A stretch of 64,000 nucleotides of DNA from Pichia kudriavzevii (GCF_003054445.1 NC_042507.1:2294001-2358000); one strand, 5' to 3'. Shown: positions 8,566-18,784, counted from the stretch's first letter. Program-made: numbers and translations. Notes: a model not told the origin generated them from the sequence alone.

Positions 8566-9879
8566 CTACAGTTTGGGAACTTCGACCTCAGTGATGAAGT
8601 CAATCTCGGTAATATCTTTTGATTTCCCTTTAGAAACTCTCCACTTAGAGTTTGCAGGATCCTCACATTCTTCATTCGTTCTTGGAGTCCACTTCCAGAG
8701 TTCTTCGATTTTATTAGCCAATACACCGTCTAATTTTTGGACAATGTATTTTCCAATATTGGGGAAAAACTTGTAACCATGGCCCGAGTCACCTGTAGCT
8801 ACGTATAGGTTTTTGTAATAAGGAACCTTATCTATAAGAAAATGGGTGTCCTTCGTGTCTCCTATCCAACAAATCTTTGAACCAAACAACCTATGCTCCT
8901 TTAGTTCTGGGACATATTTTTCCAAAAGTCGTTGAATATCTTGCACTAATTCTTTGGGAAATGTGTCACTAGGGTTCTCAATATGAAATCTGGGTAACGA
9001 AATTTGCTTTCTGGAATCGAAAGGATCAGTAACAGATCTTTTAATTCCACATCCTGTTAAGCATATCTTCATAATTTTGGTTGTTAAGTCTGGAGGGAAG
9101 AAATATCCCATCTCCGCGTCAAACAACACAGGAATATCCCTATACTTTGTGTATTCTTCATCAGATAGTTGAATATGAGTTACAAACAGGCCAGTTGCCG
9201 ATTGTTGGTTCTCTAAATTTACAATTTTTGCCGTATTAGCACCGAGTGACAAGATGACAGTGCCTGCACTATGAACAAACCCAGATTCTGTGATCACCCC
9301 TACTTCTCCAGAACGATACCTTTTTAGGCCTACTGCAGCTCCTTTTTCACCAAAAATAAATTGAACATTCGGGTGAGACGAAAGGTACTTGTAGACATCC
9401 TTTAGAGTTTGATGTGAACGGCCCAGTCCACAATCTGGATTATATTTAACTTCTTGTTCAGGGGGGATAGAATTGTTTTCGAAACCGGGAATAAGTCTCG
9501 AAATTTCAGCACCTCCCGAAAAGAAACAAAACCGATTGCCTTCACCTAAAGTTTTAAGCACTTCGATACCTTTTCTCTCAAATTCAATTCTACCCCTATG
9601 CTCCTTTGGTGTGACTAACAATCTTCCACATTCATCATATGATTGCTTGAATAGAGGATCTGACCTCCAAAAATGAAGTGCTTCAATTGCCATTTCTGCA
9701 TAAATAGGATCTGCATACTCACATCGAATTATTTTGTTAAAGTCACATGCAGCTGACCAAGGAGATGGTGGTGGATGCTTATCAAGAACGTAGACGAAAT
9801 GTCCTTTTTTAACTAATTCCAGCGCAGTTGAAAGCCCAAAAACACCGGCGCCAACTATCAATACTGGTCCAACAACCAT
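8566..9879 (-). CDS. FAD-dependent amine/imino-acid oxidase of the MSOX family (saccharopine/pipecolate/fructosyl-amino-acid oxidase type)
   Basis: 437 residues. The N-terminal Rossmann motif VGAGVFGLSTALEL (residues 9-22) binds FAD. Cys337 in SKICWIGDTKD is placed like the cysteine that links FAD covalently in sarcosine oxidase relatives, and ATGDSGHGYKFFPNIG (361-376) is the family's C-terminal flavin block. The C-terminus is PKL, a possible variant PTS1, and fungal members of this family are usually peroxisomal. Candidate substrates known for the family are saccharopine, pipecolate, sarcosine and fructosyl amino acids; the sequence alone does not decide among them. There is no close S. cerevisiae equivalent that I know of. 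Confidence 0.85.
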   Translation of the reverse strand: MVVGPVLIVGAGVFGLSTALELVKKGHFVYVLDKHPPPSPWSAACDFNKIIRCEYADPIYAEMAIEALHFWRSDPLFKQSYDECGRLLVTPKEHRGRIEFERKGIEVLKTLGEGNRFCFFSGGAEISRLIPGFENNSIPPEQEVKYNPDCGLGRSHQTLKDVYKYLSSHPNVQFIFGEKGAAVGLKRYRSGEVGVITESGFVHSAGTVILSLGANTAKIVNLENQQSATGLFVTHIQLSDEEYTKYRDIPVLFDAEMGYFFPPDLTTKIMKICLTGCGIKRSVTDPFDSRKQISLPRFHIENPSDTFPKELVQDIQRLLEKYVPELKEHRLFGSKICWIGDTKDTHFLIDKVPYYKNLYVATGDSGHGYKFFPNIGKYIVQKLDGVLANKIEELWKWTPRTNEECEDPANSKWRVSKGKSKDITEIDFITEVEVPKL

Positions 9880-10106
9880 TTCTTTCTTAGAGAACTCAAA
9901 AGATATAAGAATTTATGTGAGATTGAGAGCAGAGAAGTTTACATTAGAGAAAAAGATAAGACGATTTAAAATTCACGTTGGACAAAATAAAGCGGCTATC
10001 TGCGAACTTTTCACGGATTGATACTACTTACGGAAAGAAAAAAAAACTATCTTTTTGCTAACATTAGAGGCAGTGATTAGTACACAAGATATGCATAGAG
10101 CAACTA

Positions 10107-11660
10107 TTAGTTATCTGGGAGTGCCCCACTCTTGGGAGTGGATTCTTTTTCGAGGAATTCTGTCCATAATGATACAAAAGACTGCGAGCTTCCAACTGAA
10201 CGGCGTCCAAGTTGTGGAACCTCAACGACACTGTTGGATTTCGCTCGATAATCGCCGGAGGAAAGCAAACCTGCATGTCTTCTCTTATCATCATCCCAGT
10301 CTAAAAAGTTTGCCAAAAGTTGTAGCACTTCGAACTTTTTGGTGTCTCCCCTAGGGATTTGAAGGAAACTAATGAATAAATTGGAAACCAACTCCCTATC
10401 CACGGTTTCTTTTCCGGACTCCTTCTTGATTAGTCTCATGGCTTTTGTAAGGTGTTCATTCAATGTTATTGTTTCATGCCTTAATTTTCCGATAAGCAAT
10501 TGCTTTTCCTTTAAGCTCTTTTCCAAACCCTCAATAGCCTTCAGTTTTTCGTTTTTTTCTAACGAGTGTTTCTTTAAATTGTCAATTTCTTTTGTAAAAT
10601 TGTCTATTTCCTCCACCTTTGTTGCTAGCTGTGATTTTAAAGCTTCAATGGTCTTCTTATTTTCATCCTCAAATGAATTACGTGATTCTAGCACCTTCAT
10701 CAATTCTTCACTTAGTTCTTTGGCCTTTTCCTTTACTGTCATATTTTCTGCTTCCAAGTTCGCAATCTTTGTAGTTAGATTGCTAACTTCTTGGACTAAA
10801 CCAGCTTTAGTCAACCTTTCCTCTTGAACTAAGATTAAGTATTCCTCTAATTCAGACCTTGTCTCTTTTAACTTTTTTTTCAGCGATTTGTTTTCATCTT
10901 CAAGGTTTTTGAAATCACGACTTTGTCGTAGTTCTTGTAATTCAAGCTCTTTTGTTAATAATGAGTTTTTTTCTACAAGTTTATCACATTCTGAATTCAA
11001 ACCTACAATTTCCGATTTCAGTTCCTCAAGCGCAGAAATTTGCGAAGAACTATCATCCAGTTTTTCTTTCAATTGCTTATTCTCCAATTCTAAAAGTTCG
11101 AGTTTTTTCTCTGACTTTTTCATGTTTTCAAAGACACCCTTCATTTGTGAAACTCTTTTGAGTAATGCATCATAATTTGCCTTATTTTTTTCACTCTCTT
11201 CGGTTTTCTTTGCAAGTTGAGCTTTAAGGTGCTCAATTTCACCAGCTGTTCTATCGCAATCTTGCGTTTCAATACCAGTCTGCTCAAAATTCTCACTGTT
11301 TTCCAACCCTAATTGTGTTTGGTCTTTTGCTGGGCTGTCTTCCTTCTCTTTTTGCAACTGCTTTAATTTTTCATCCTTTTCATTAAGCTGTAATTTAAGA
11401 TCTTCCAGTTGCTTCTCCAACAGAGTGTGTTGATTTTCGAGATCTTGCATTTTTTCATTTGTTTTCATATTCAACTGTTCTTGCTCGGTTTCAGTTGTAC
11501 CACAATCCCCAAATTCATCGTTGTTCCCGCTATTAGGTTTTATTGGATGGTTCTGAGTTGTTGACTGTAAATTTTCCGGTTTTTCTATGCTGTCGATTTT
11601 TTCTGAAGTTTCCTTCGCAACAGGTTTTTTCCCTGTGTTTTTCGACTTCTTTTTAGCCAT
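10107..11660 (-). CDS. RUD3: Golgin with a GRAB domain, Rud3/GMAP-210 type
   Basis: 517 residues (S. cerevisiae 484). A basic N-terminus (MAKKKSKNTGKKP) resembles that of Rud3. Residues of roughly 60-400 are almost entirely heptad coiled coil. The C-terminal GRAB domain is clear: IGKLRHETITLNEHLTKAM, then VDRELVSNLFISFLQIPRGD and KFEVLQLLANFLDWDDDK, each closely matching S. cerevisiae Rud3. The end FVSLWTEFLEKES also matches. Rud3 tethers vesicles at the cis-Golgi and is recruited by Arf1 through GRAB. Imh1 was considered, but the domain lacks the GRIP tyrosine and fits GRAB better. It is divergent from GAB1. Confidence 0.95.
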   Translation of the reverse strand: MAKKKSKNTGKKPVAKETSEKIDSIEKPENLQSTTQNHPIKPNSGNNDEFGDCGTTETEQEQLNMKTNEKMQDLENQHTLLEKQLEDLKLQLNEKDEKLKQLQKEKEDSPAKDQTQLGLENSENFEQTGIETQDCDRTAGEIEHLKAQLAKKTEESEKNKANYDALLKRVSQMKGVFENMKKSEKKLELLELENKQLKEKLDDSSSQISALEELKSEIVGLNSECDKLVEKNSLLTKELELQELRQSRDFKNLEDENKSLKKKLKETRSELEEYLILVQEERLTKAGLVQEVSNLTTKIANLEAENMTVKEKAKELSEELMKVLESRNSFEDENKKTIEALKSQLATKVEEIDNFTKEIDNLKKHSLEKNEKLKAIEGLEKSLKEKQLLIGKLRHETITLNEHLTKAMRLIKKESGKETVDRELVSNLFISFLQIPRGDTKKFEVLQLLANFLDWDDDKRRHAGLLSSGDYRAKSNSVVEVPQLGRRSVGSSQSFVSLWTEFLEKESTPKSGALPDN

Positions 11661-11884
11661 TGCGTTTATGTGTTACAGAATCTGCAGCTAGCTAACGTTT
11701 TTGTTGGAAAAGTACCTAAATAAGCACATAGTTTTGCAGTTGCGAGGTAAACAAGATCAACACTTTTGTGAAGAAAAGTTCGCTCTTGGAAAACACGTTT
11801 TAAAAATAAAATTCTGTGATGTTCAAACAGTACCGTGTTGTGTTTTTACTTAAAAGAACCAGAATGTTTAGCAATAATTACACT

Positions 11885-13126
11885 ATGGATAAATTTACAA
11901 CTCTTGCTTTACTTGGAGGTGTTTTACTTCGATTAGCCGCTTTTCAATGGATCCCACATCTTCCAGCTCTATTAGATCAGTTTGTTTTATTTTCTACGCC
12001 CATCAATTCGTACAGATCCTTGAATGAAGGTATTTTTCTACTTTCAAATGACTTGAACCCATATAAGCAGGGAGAAATCTTACATCATCCGCCTATTTTA
12101 TTGTGGTTTTTCAATGTCTTAAAAGGTTCCCGAATTACTGATAATTTGAGTACGAATATATTCTTTTCAGCTATTGACTTGCTCATATGTCTTCAGTTGA
12201 TCAAGATCAATAGGATGTTGAATAAAAAAGAAGGATTTTCGTCTTTTCAAATCGCAGGTTTCTACATGTTCAATCCATTTAGTATTTTGTCTACTCTAGC
12301 AAAGTCGACTTATATTATAAACAACTTATTAGTCACATGCATGATGGCCGAAGTGATGACAGATAACTTCGAACTTGCTGTTTTACTGTTGTCTATTTCA
12401 GCATATTTAACTTATTACTCATGGTACCTTCTAATACCAATCGCTTACTATGTTTACATAAACAATGGCTTTGGAAAATGTTTGAAATTGATCATGTTAT
12501 TTATCTCGGCAATTACCGTTTTACTTGGGATCAGTTATAAGTTATGTGATGATTCATTCAATTTTATTAGTTTATGCTATATGACCATCCTTAGGTTTGA
12601 AAAAATCACTCCAAATTTAGGATTGTGGTGGTACTTTTTTACCGAAATTTTTGATTTTTTCAACAATTTTTACTTGGCAGTATTTAATATTTACAGCTTT
12701 GTTTTTGTTGTCCCACTTACCATGAGATTTATTCTTTCCGACAGGAAAATTGATTTGCTTTTTGTGATTTGGATTATTGTGGGATTAATCAACTTTTCAA
12801 AAGCCTATCCCGTTCTTGCAGATTACACTGTGTTTTACTCTGCAATGTTTTTGTTTAAAAGATATTATCACTACTTGAAATTTAAGCCAGCGGTGAGTTT
12901 CGTTGCATTAATAGTGGTGCTATTACAGTCTCCAACATTCTATATTATTTGGATGTCACTAAATTCAGGTAATGCAAACTTCTTTTATGCAATGGGGTTG
13001 GCTCTCAGCCTTGTGGAGTCATTATTCCTGAGTGATTTTATTTGGGCGTACATCCAAGACGAATACTATTCCACTCAGAAAATTCCAGAGGAAACCAGAC
13101 ATACTAAAAAGCTCACTCAGATTTGA
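11885..13126 (+). CDS. GAB1: GPI transamidase subunit, PIG-U family
   Basis: 413 residues from the ATG at 11885, whose MDKFTTLALLGGVLLRL matches the usual N-terminus; in-frame ATGs also exist at 11819 and 11864. The protein is polytopic, with about 8-10 hydrophobic segments. Recognisable blocks are FSTPINSYRSLNEG, NPYKQGEILHHPPILLW and, later, LGLWWYFFTEIFDFFNNFY, which is the PIG-U fatty-acid/GPI recognition-like segment. It acts in the ER membrane as part of the complex that attaches GPI anchors to proteins. LAS21, which modifies the same anchor precursor, lies 15 kb away in this window. Confidence 0.93.
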   Translation: MDKFTTLALLGGVLLRLAAFQWIPHLPALLDQFVLFSTPINSYRSLNEGIFLLSNDLNPYKQGEILHHPPILLWFFNVLKGSRITDNLSTNIFFSAIDLLICLQLIKINRMLNKKEGFSSFQIAGFYMFNPFSILSTLAKSTYIINNLLVTCMMAEVMTDNFELAVLLLSISAYLTYYSWYLLIPIAYYVYINNGFGKCLKLIMLFISAITVLLGISYKLCDDSFNFISLCYMTILRFEKITPNLGLWWYFFTEIFDFFNNFYLAVFNIYSFVFVVPLTMRFILSDRKIDLLFVIWIIVGLINFSKAYPVLADYTVFYSAMFLFKRYYHYLKFKPAVSFVALIVVLLQSPTFYIIWMSLNSGNANFFYAMGLALSLVESLFLSDFIWAYIQDEYYSTQKIPEETRHTKKLTQI

Positions 13127-13853
13127 CTTGGTGTTTTGTATTGAATTTCTCTTAAGTATTTATACAGATTATCCTGAGGGAAACAAAAATTCAGCTAGGT
13201 AGCAAAGTATAAAAAGTTTTTTCGATTTTTTCTTCATGTAGTTTTTCTTGGATTCAATCAATAATCCAGCCAAAAGGGTATGAAAGCTGCTTTACGTCTA
13301 AAGCGTACAAGTGTGTTCGATCAAACATAAAGTCTTGGGACAGTTTAATCCTTTTCTACTGAATTAAAACTAGTAACTTTCACAAGGATTTTGATTTCAT
13401 AGATTGAATAAATAAAATTCCGAATTTGTAATTAACCAACTCTGTATCATCAACAAGTGATTCTGATTTAGTTATTGTTTATAATTTTCTTCCAAGTCCA
13501 TATTTGCAAGATAAGTAAGACATAATTAAAGCCATAGCGCATGTTTATCTTGCAGTAAAATGATATTAATACAGCAAATTTTTACAGAGATAATGCAGTC
13601 CAACTACAAGCTCCAAAACAATTCATAAGAAATGTTTCATCAAAAATAATTTCTTTTCATTTTGACACCTAAGAACTTCAACGCTTGGACACGCTATCTT
13701 GAAGACTAAATATCCTATGAACTGTACCGGCGTGGAATGAACACATTTACACAAATATTAGATTAGTTGCTGCTAGAATGAAATGTCTTCTCTTGTAAAG
13801 AGAAGCATGGATATAGGTATAATATAGAAAGATGTTAATACAGGCAAATAATA
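13127..13853. other. Convergent intergenic region, 727 bp, no gene seen
   Basis: Both flanking genes (GAB1 and HDA3) end here. This is long for a convergent gap in this window, where others are 4-180 bp. It is AT-rich and has no ORF of interest. A small RNA could be hidden here, but I could not identify box C/D or H/ACA elements. Confidence 0.5.
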
Positions 13854-15866
13854 CTAACTTTTGTTACGGGAATGATAATTCGTGTGTCTTGACCTATGTC
13901 CTATTTCACTCAAATTAATTAAGGTTTCCTTAATTTTAGCATGCAGTTCATAATGTTTCTCCTCGAGGTCTTTTAATTTTTCATTCAAAGTCCTTAATTC
14001 CGCTTCTTCCGCTTCAATACTGGAGTTATCGTCCTTAATTTTTTGTACTAACTTCTGCAATGATTGATTGTTTATTTTGTGTTTATCGATTTGTGTATGT
14101 GATTCAACAATAGCCTTTTCAGCCCGATCAATTTCTTCAGTCATATATTTGTTTTCATTATTCACACCTTCAAGTTTTTGCTCCAATCTGTTAATCTCTT
14201 CTAAAATATCATATTTCTCCATATCTTTAACGATGTAATCCTTTATCTCATTGTCAATCGTGCTAGATACACTAAGTTTGTCAATGAAATCATGATATTC
14301 GGTGTTTTCGTGCTTTATTTTTTCAATTTGTTGATTCCGTTCTTCTATTTTCTTATTCACATTGAAATGCGATTGTTGAGTCTCTGAAAGGTCTCTGCTA
14401 AGCTTTTCATAGGCAACTATGACAACTTCAAAGTCTTTAATTCTTACATTACTGACTTTATTGAAGCTGTTGACCTCTTCATTCAATCTGGTGGTTTTCT
14501 TAATACTATTACTGAAATGATGAACTAATGTGTGAGTGAGAACATCATGCTGATTGAGTTCTGATGAGATGCCAGACAGATATTTGTACTCTTTGTTCAA
14601 TGGATTCATTAAATAATTTTTCTCAAGTCTCTTGTTGTCATAATAGTTTTTAACTGTAGGGTTTTTTTTCGAGAATCTGGGTTGTATAATATGTCCAATC
14701 ATCTGTGTTTTACCGCCGAAGTTAGTGTTCAAACTCTCATGAACACTTGGACGATTTTCCTCTTCTTCTCTTAAAATTTCTTCATTGTCAAAATTAAACT
14801 TAACCTCGGTTAACAAGGACCGTTCAACGTCTCTTGATGTGAAATTTCCAATATGTGGTAAATCCGGAAGTGGCCACTTAACATATAGGGGATTTGCTAG
14901 ATAATCTCTTAAGTAAAGCAAATTATTTGTATAGGCTGGTTTTAAATTAGACGGCAATTGGCCCACTCTATCCCGTAGACAAACAATTGCAGCTGTTATT
15001 GGTTTTAAAAGCTCACCAATACCCTTTGAACTTATCTGCTGTTCATAATATGATTGTATGTGCTCAACTGAATTGATTGGAATGAGTTTAAAAAACTTGG
15101 TAAATGATTGATCAACTAATTTATTCATAAAGGGGTGAGTTAAATCTGTTTCTAGCTCAAATAAAAAGATGAAGTTCATCTTATTTTTAATATTTAGCTC
15201 GATTTCTTTCTCATTTATATCTTCAAAATTACAAGGTAATAAGTGAATGTTCAGATTTAAGTTCATGTTTTTTTTTTGATTTGCTGAAGAATCTCTAAGT
15301 TTTATTCCCGTATATCTTTTCAAATTACATCTATGTCCAATACACAAGGCATCCACTAGATCCATTGCCTTTCCTGCTCTAACTAAGACCGCCACATTGA
15401 TCTCCGGTCCTTTTTTTAGTTTATTTGACTTACTTGCTGGATTATAAATGGCATCCAATTGAATCAGTAAATCATTCAAAATTTGGAATTTACCACTTGT
15501 CTCAGCCAATCTATTAGGTAGGTCTCTAGTGGTTAAACTCTTAGGAAAGAAATGGTTGATCAATAAGTATGGGTGTAGACAGACAAGTTTTGTATTCTCA
15601 AGGAGTGTTTCAAGGGACGACGCAATAATTTCTTTCCTATTATTAGACATGTTATCCCAAGACTCGTCATCCAATTTTTCAAAAAACCTTAATATATCAC
15701 TGTAGTGTAAGGACACTATTTGATCAATTAGCTCCTTTTGGAAATCACTCATTGGAGTAGCAATTTTATAAACATCTGAGTTTTGATAGCCCGGATCAAT
15801 TTGAAAATGATCGGTATCGACTATCCTAGGTTCTGGTTTAGCATCCAATATACGTAATAGATCCAT
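13854..15866 (-). CDS. HDA3: HDA1 histone deacetylase complex subunit 3
   Basis: 670 residues (S. cerevisiae 655). The N-terminus MDLLRILDAKPEPRIVD and the block QKELIDQIVSLHYSDILRFF are near-identical to Hda3. HPYLLINHFFPKSLTTRD, VRAGKAMDLVDALCIGH and FTSRDVERSLLTEV follow in the family order. The first 400 residues form the helicase-like DNA-binding module; from about 470 the protein is coiled coil, used for pairing with Hda2. The complex deacetylates histones H3 and H2B to repress genes. It is divergent from AOS1. Confidence 0.95.
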   Translation of the reverse strand: MDLLRILDAKPEPRIVDTDHFQIDPGYQNSDVYKIATPMSDFQKELIDQIVSLHYSDILRFFEKLDDESWDNMSNNRKEIIASSLETLLENTKLVCLHPYLLINHFFPKSLTTRDLPNRLAETSGKFQILNDLLIQLDAIYNPASKSNKLKKGPEINVAVLVRAGKAMDLVDALCIGHRCNLKRYTGIKLRDSSANQKKNMNLNLNIHLLPCNFEDINEKEIELNIKNKMNFIFLFELETDLTHPFMNKLVDQSFTKFFKLIPINSVEHIQSYYEQQISSKGIGELLKPITAAIVCLRDRVGQLPSNLKPAYTNNLLYLRDYLANPLYVKWPLPDLPHIGNFTSRDVERSLLTEVKFNFDNEEILREEEENRPSVHESLNTNFGGKTQMIGHIIQPRFSKKNPTVKNYYDNKRLEKNYLMNPLNKEYKYLSGISSELNQHDVLTHTLVHHFSNSIKKTTRLNEEVNSFNKVSNVRIKDFEVVIVAYEKLSRDLSETQQSHFNVNKKIEERNQQIEKIKHENTEYHDFIDKLSVSSTIDNEIKDYIVKDMEKYDILEEINRLEQKLEGVNNENKYMTEEIDRAEKAIVESHTQIDKHKINNQSLQKLVQKIKDDNSSIEAEEAELRTLNEKLKDLEEKHYELHAKIKETLINLSEIGHRSRHTNYHSRNKS

Positions 15867-16127
15867 TCCTTTTTTCTGTTTATGTGTATGCTGTGTGAAG
15901 AAAATTTATCAGACGTAAACTAGGCTTTTGAAAAGTAAAACTACGAGTTTAATCTTTCAAAATTCGATTGAGGGGTGTGCTCCACATTGGTTTTTTTTTT
16001 TCAATTCAAGGAGCAAGAAAATAACATAAAGTGAGTTACGAAATCCGAGCAATGCATAGAAGAGAATGGCGTTTTGTTTTGCTGGTTTCGTTGTTGCTTG
16101 GTGATAACTCGGCTAAATAGGAAAACG

Positions 16128-17174
16128 ATGAATAATACTCCATTAACTGCCGATGAAATTAGCCTCTATGACAGACAGATACGATTATGGGGGATGGAGG
16201 CCCAGGCAAATCTAAGAAACTCTAAAATCTTGGTCATCAACATGACTGGAGTGGGAGTAGAAATTGTCAAAAATTTAACACTAGGTGGAGTTGGATCCAT
16301 TACAATTTGTGACAATAGTGAATTGAAAGAACAGGATTTGAACTCTAATTTTTTTGTGACCAAGGAGGAAGTTGGCAAGAATAAAGCGGAGGCATCCTTA
16401 GAAAAGATTCAGGCTATGAATCCAAGGGTTGTAGTTTCTGTTGATACTAGAAACTGGGAAGACATAGAGAAGAGTGAAATATCCAAGTATCACATTATAG
16501 TAGCTACGGGGCTAAATTCAGCACAGAATAGTAGATTAAACAACATTTCAAGGGAACTAGCAATTCCACTCATTTCGTGCTGTACACATGGACTATATGG
16601 ATTGATTTTCAATGATTTGATAAAGTGTACCAATTGGATAAAATTGGAAAGATCAGAATCAAGGAAAGTCGGTCCATTGAATCCTGTGAGCAAGATCCTA
16701 GATATTCAGGATATTGTGGAGAACGACATCGAAATGCAAAAGATACTGGTTGAAAATAAATATCGTAAATGGGATGAATTGAGTGGGTCTTTCTTAAACG
16801 AGAAGTATCCAAGTGAACGGAAGAAGAAAAAGAAAATCAACAATGTCTTAATAAGTCTGCTAGGGTTACTTGAGCTGCCTGAGGTTTACCTCAATTTAGA
16901 CATTGAAAGAATTTCTATAGACGGGAACACATTGAAAGATAAAATTACACAAGTTTCAAACAGACTAAAATTACCGGAGTGTATACAAATGGGGGAGGAG
17001 GAACTCGATATTTTCCGAAGACATGCGTATTGTGAGTACCAACCTACCAATTCCATCATTGGAGGAGTTGTTTCACAAGATATCATCAATGCACTAGTTC
17101 ATAAAGAATTGCCAATCAATAACATTAGTATCTTGGATGGATTCAATAACGAGATGCCAATTTATACTTTATAG
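16128..17174 (+). CDS. AOS1: SUMO-activating enzyme E1, small subunit
   Basis: 348 residues from the ATG at 16128 (S. cerevisiae Aos1 347); the frame upstream is open only through TTG. It opens with LTADEISLYDRQIRLWGMEAQ, here noted by its core YDRQIRLWG, the hallmark of E1 N-terminal subunits. The nucleotide-fold segment ILVINMTGVGVEIVKNL lacks the full GxGxxG of the catalytic partner Uba2, as in other Aos1 proteins. The C-terminal AYCEYQPTNSIIGGVVSQDIINAL matches the family. It works with Uba2 to adenylate Smt3 (SUMO), mainly in the nucleus. Its stop overlaps the end of PRP4 by 6 bp. Confidence 0.94.
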   Translation: MNNTPLTADEISLYDRQIRLWGMEAQANLRNSKILVINMTGVGVEIVKNLTLGGVGSITICDNSELKEQDLNSNFFVTKEEVGKNKAEASLEKIQAMNPRVVVSVDTRNWEDIEKSEISKYHIIVATGLNSAQNSRLNNISRELAIPLISCCTHGLYGLIFNDLIKCTNWIKLERSESRKVGPLNPVSKILDIQDIVENDIEMQKILVENKYRKWDELSGSFLNEKYPSERKKKKKINNVLISLLGLLELPEVYLNLDIERISIDGNTLKDKITQVSNRLKLPECIQMGEEELDIFRRHAYCEYQPTNSIIGGVVSQDIINALVHKELPINNISILDGFNNEMPIYTL

Positions 17175-18410
17175 ATTTGAATTGTAAAGCTTAATACTTC
17201 TATCCCAGCCTCCAGTGTAGATTGTGATCGTGTCACTAGTGTCACGTAGTTCCTTAGTTTCCAGTGCCATAATTTTATCCAAGGTTTGGAATTTCTTAAA
17301 GATGAGCCAATTATCCGAAGAGGTCATTGTTAGTGAACCATCGTAACCTGAAGATAGCAGCACGTTGCCGTTCTCGGAAAATTTCAAACAAGAGATTAAC
17401 TTCTTATGGGCTAGAACAGAGGAGAGTTTTTTCATCATTCTAATATCCCAGACCAAGAGTTGGGAATCGGCACCACCAGATGCCAGATGATAACCATTGT
17501 TTCTCCAAGCCAACGAATGGATCGATCCCACATGGCCGTTTTTCATCAAATCCAGGACCAAATTACCGGAACGCAAATCCCATAATTTGATGATAGAGTC
17601 GTTACCAGCGGATGCGAGCAAAGATCCATCTGGGTGATGAGATACGGTGTTGACCGAATCGGAGTGACCTTCTTGAAAGTACAATTCTGTCCCCCTCGAG
17701 ACATCCCATAGTCTCCAAGTCAGATCAGAAGAGGCAGATGCCAATACGGTCCCCGAGGGGTGAAATTGGACATTGTTAATTCTCTCTTGGTGGCCATGTA
17801 GAGTTGTAATTTTTGAGTGGTTATCCCCATTATCAGCATCATGTGTTGGGTTAGAAAGTAGGTTGATTGCACCGTCAGAGCCCGCCGTTGCCAGAATCGG
17901 CTCTATGGGCGACCAGTGTAGTCCAGATACCTTTTCAGGATGTAGGTTGGGATACTCCTTGATGGTCTGTAGAGAGGACGGGTGGACAAGATAACACGAG
18001 CCATTCCAAGAGGCGGCTGCAAGAAGGTCCAACTTGGGGTTGTATGACAATGCTGAGGTGAATCTGTTTGAGAGAAGTTGAGTCCCCTGTAATGATAGGT
18101 CCTTGAACTTTTGCAAATACCCCCTCCTGGAGATGAGATTGTCCACACTGTCCAGGGTTTTCCACTCATTGTACTGTCGTTTCAGTCTTAAACTTGCCCT
18201 TGAAGCTGCAAACTTTGCAATGTCCACACGAACGTTGTAGAGCTCTTCTGGACCAGGCGTGTAAAAATCCTCGTCGTCGTCGTCGTCATCAACTTTACCG
18301 TCTTTGTCTTTCTCCAGCTTGTCTTTCTCATTGCCAACGGTGATGTCAATGTCATTTGGGTTTGAGGAGTCAATCCTATTCCGAACACTCATGTCGATGC
18401 TACCTTCCAT
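17169..18410 (-). CDS. PRP4: U4/U6 snRNP WD40 protein Prp4
   Basis: 413 residues from the ATG whose complement is at 18408-18410. The N-terminal acidic run (DDDDDDED) precedes the FYTPGPEELYNVRVDIAKF segment, the Prp4-type SFM region that binds Prp3 and U4/U6. Seven WD repeats follow, for example LHGHQERINNVQFHPSG, ASSDLTWRLWDVSRG, EGHSDSVNTVSHHPDG and SAGNDSIIKLWDLRSG. It is part of the tri-snRNP in the nucleus. It is convergent with AOS1; the two coding ends share 17169-17174, so the 3' UTRs must lie inside each other's genes. Confidence 0.95.
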   Translation of the reverse strand: MEGSIDMSVRNRIDSSNPNDIDITVGNEKDKLEKDKDGKVDDDDDDEDFYTPGPEELYNVRVDIAKFAASRASLRLKRQYNEWKTLDSVDNLISRRGYLQKFKDLSLQGTQLLSNRFTSALSYNPKLDLLAAASWNGSCYLVHPSSLQTIKEYPNLHPEKVSGLHWSPIEPILATAGSDGAINLLSNPTHDADNGDNHSKITTLHGHQERINNVQFHPSGTVLASASSDLTWRLWDVSRGTELYFQEGHSDSVNTVSHHPDGSLLASAGNDSIIKLWDLRSGNLVLDLMKNGHVGSIHSLAWRNNGYHLASGGADSQLLVWDIRMMKKLSSVLAHKKLISCLKFSENGNVLLSSGYDGSLTMTSSDNWLIFKKFQTLDKIMALETKELRDTSDTITIYTGGWDRSIKLYNSNL

Positions 18411-18595
18411 CTTGTATCGCCTGGCAAAATGCACCTGTCTTTATATCTCTTTACTAAACAATGGATGTGAAGTATAAGTTAGAGCACTAGCAGCAGCCTT
18501 CCGGCCAGTTCATGTGAATAGTTACCAAATCGAGTAATGTCCACAGTCTATGCGTGAAATTCATGTAGACTGACTCTATATTCTAATTTTTTTTT

Positions 18596-18671
18596 ATTTT
18601 CAATCTTTAATTTCTAATTTCTATTTTTTTTTTATTTTCAATCTTTAATTTCTAATTTCTATTTTTTTTTT
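18596..18671 (+). repeat. 38-bp AT-rich tandem repeat, two full copies
   Basis: The unit starts ATTTTCAATCTTTAATTTCT and ends in a T-tract; copies begin at 18596 and 18634 with a period of 38 bp and almost no divergence. A partial copy (TTCTAATTTTTTTT) precedes at 18581. The low divergence suggests a recent duplication. Confidence 0.85.
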
Positions 18672-18784
18672 TTTCATTTTTTTCTCTTTCCCATAACAGA
18701 TACTTGAAATGAAGAAAAAAAAAAATGCCAAAAATTCAGAAATTCTAAAATACGTCATTGACGAGCGCCTCTTTGTCACATTTT

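Noticed and set aside
10372-10827. 151-codon frame antisense to RUD3
   Set aside because: Ser/Phe-rich product from the complement of a coiled-coil gene; a composition artefact.
10107-11660. Imh1 (GRIP golgin) as the identity of the coiled-coil protein
   Set aside because: The GRIP tyrosine is replaced and the C-terminal blocks match the GRAB domain and tail of Rud3.
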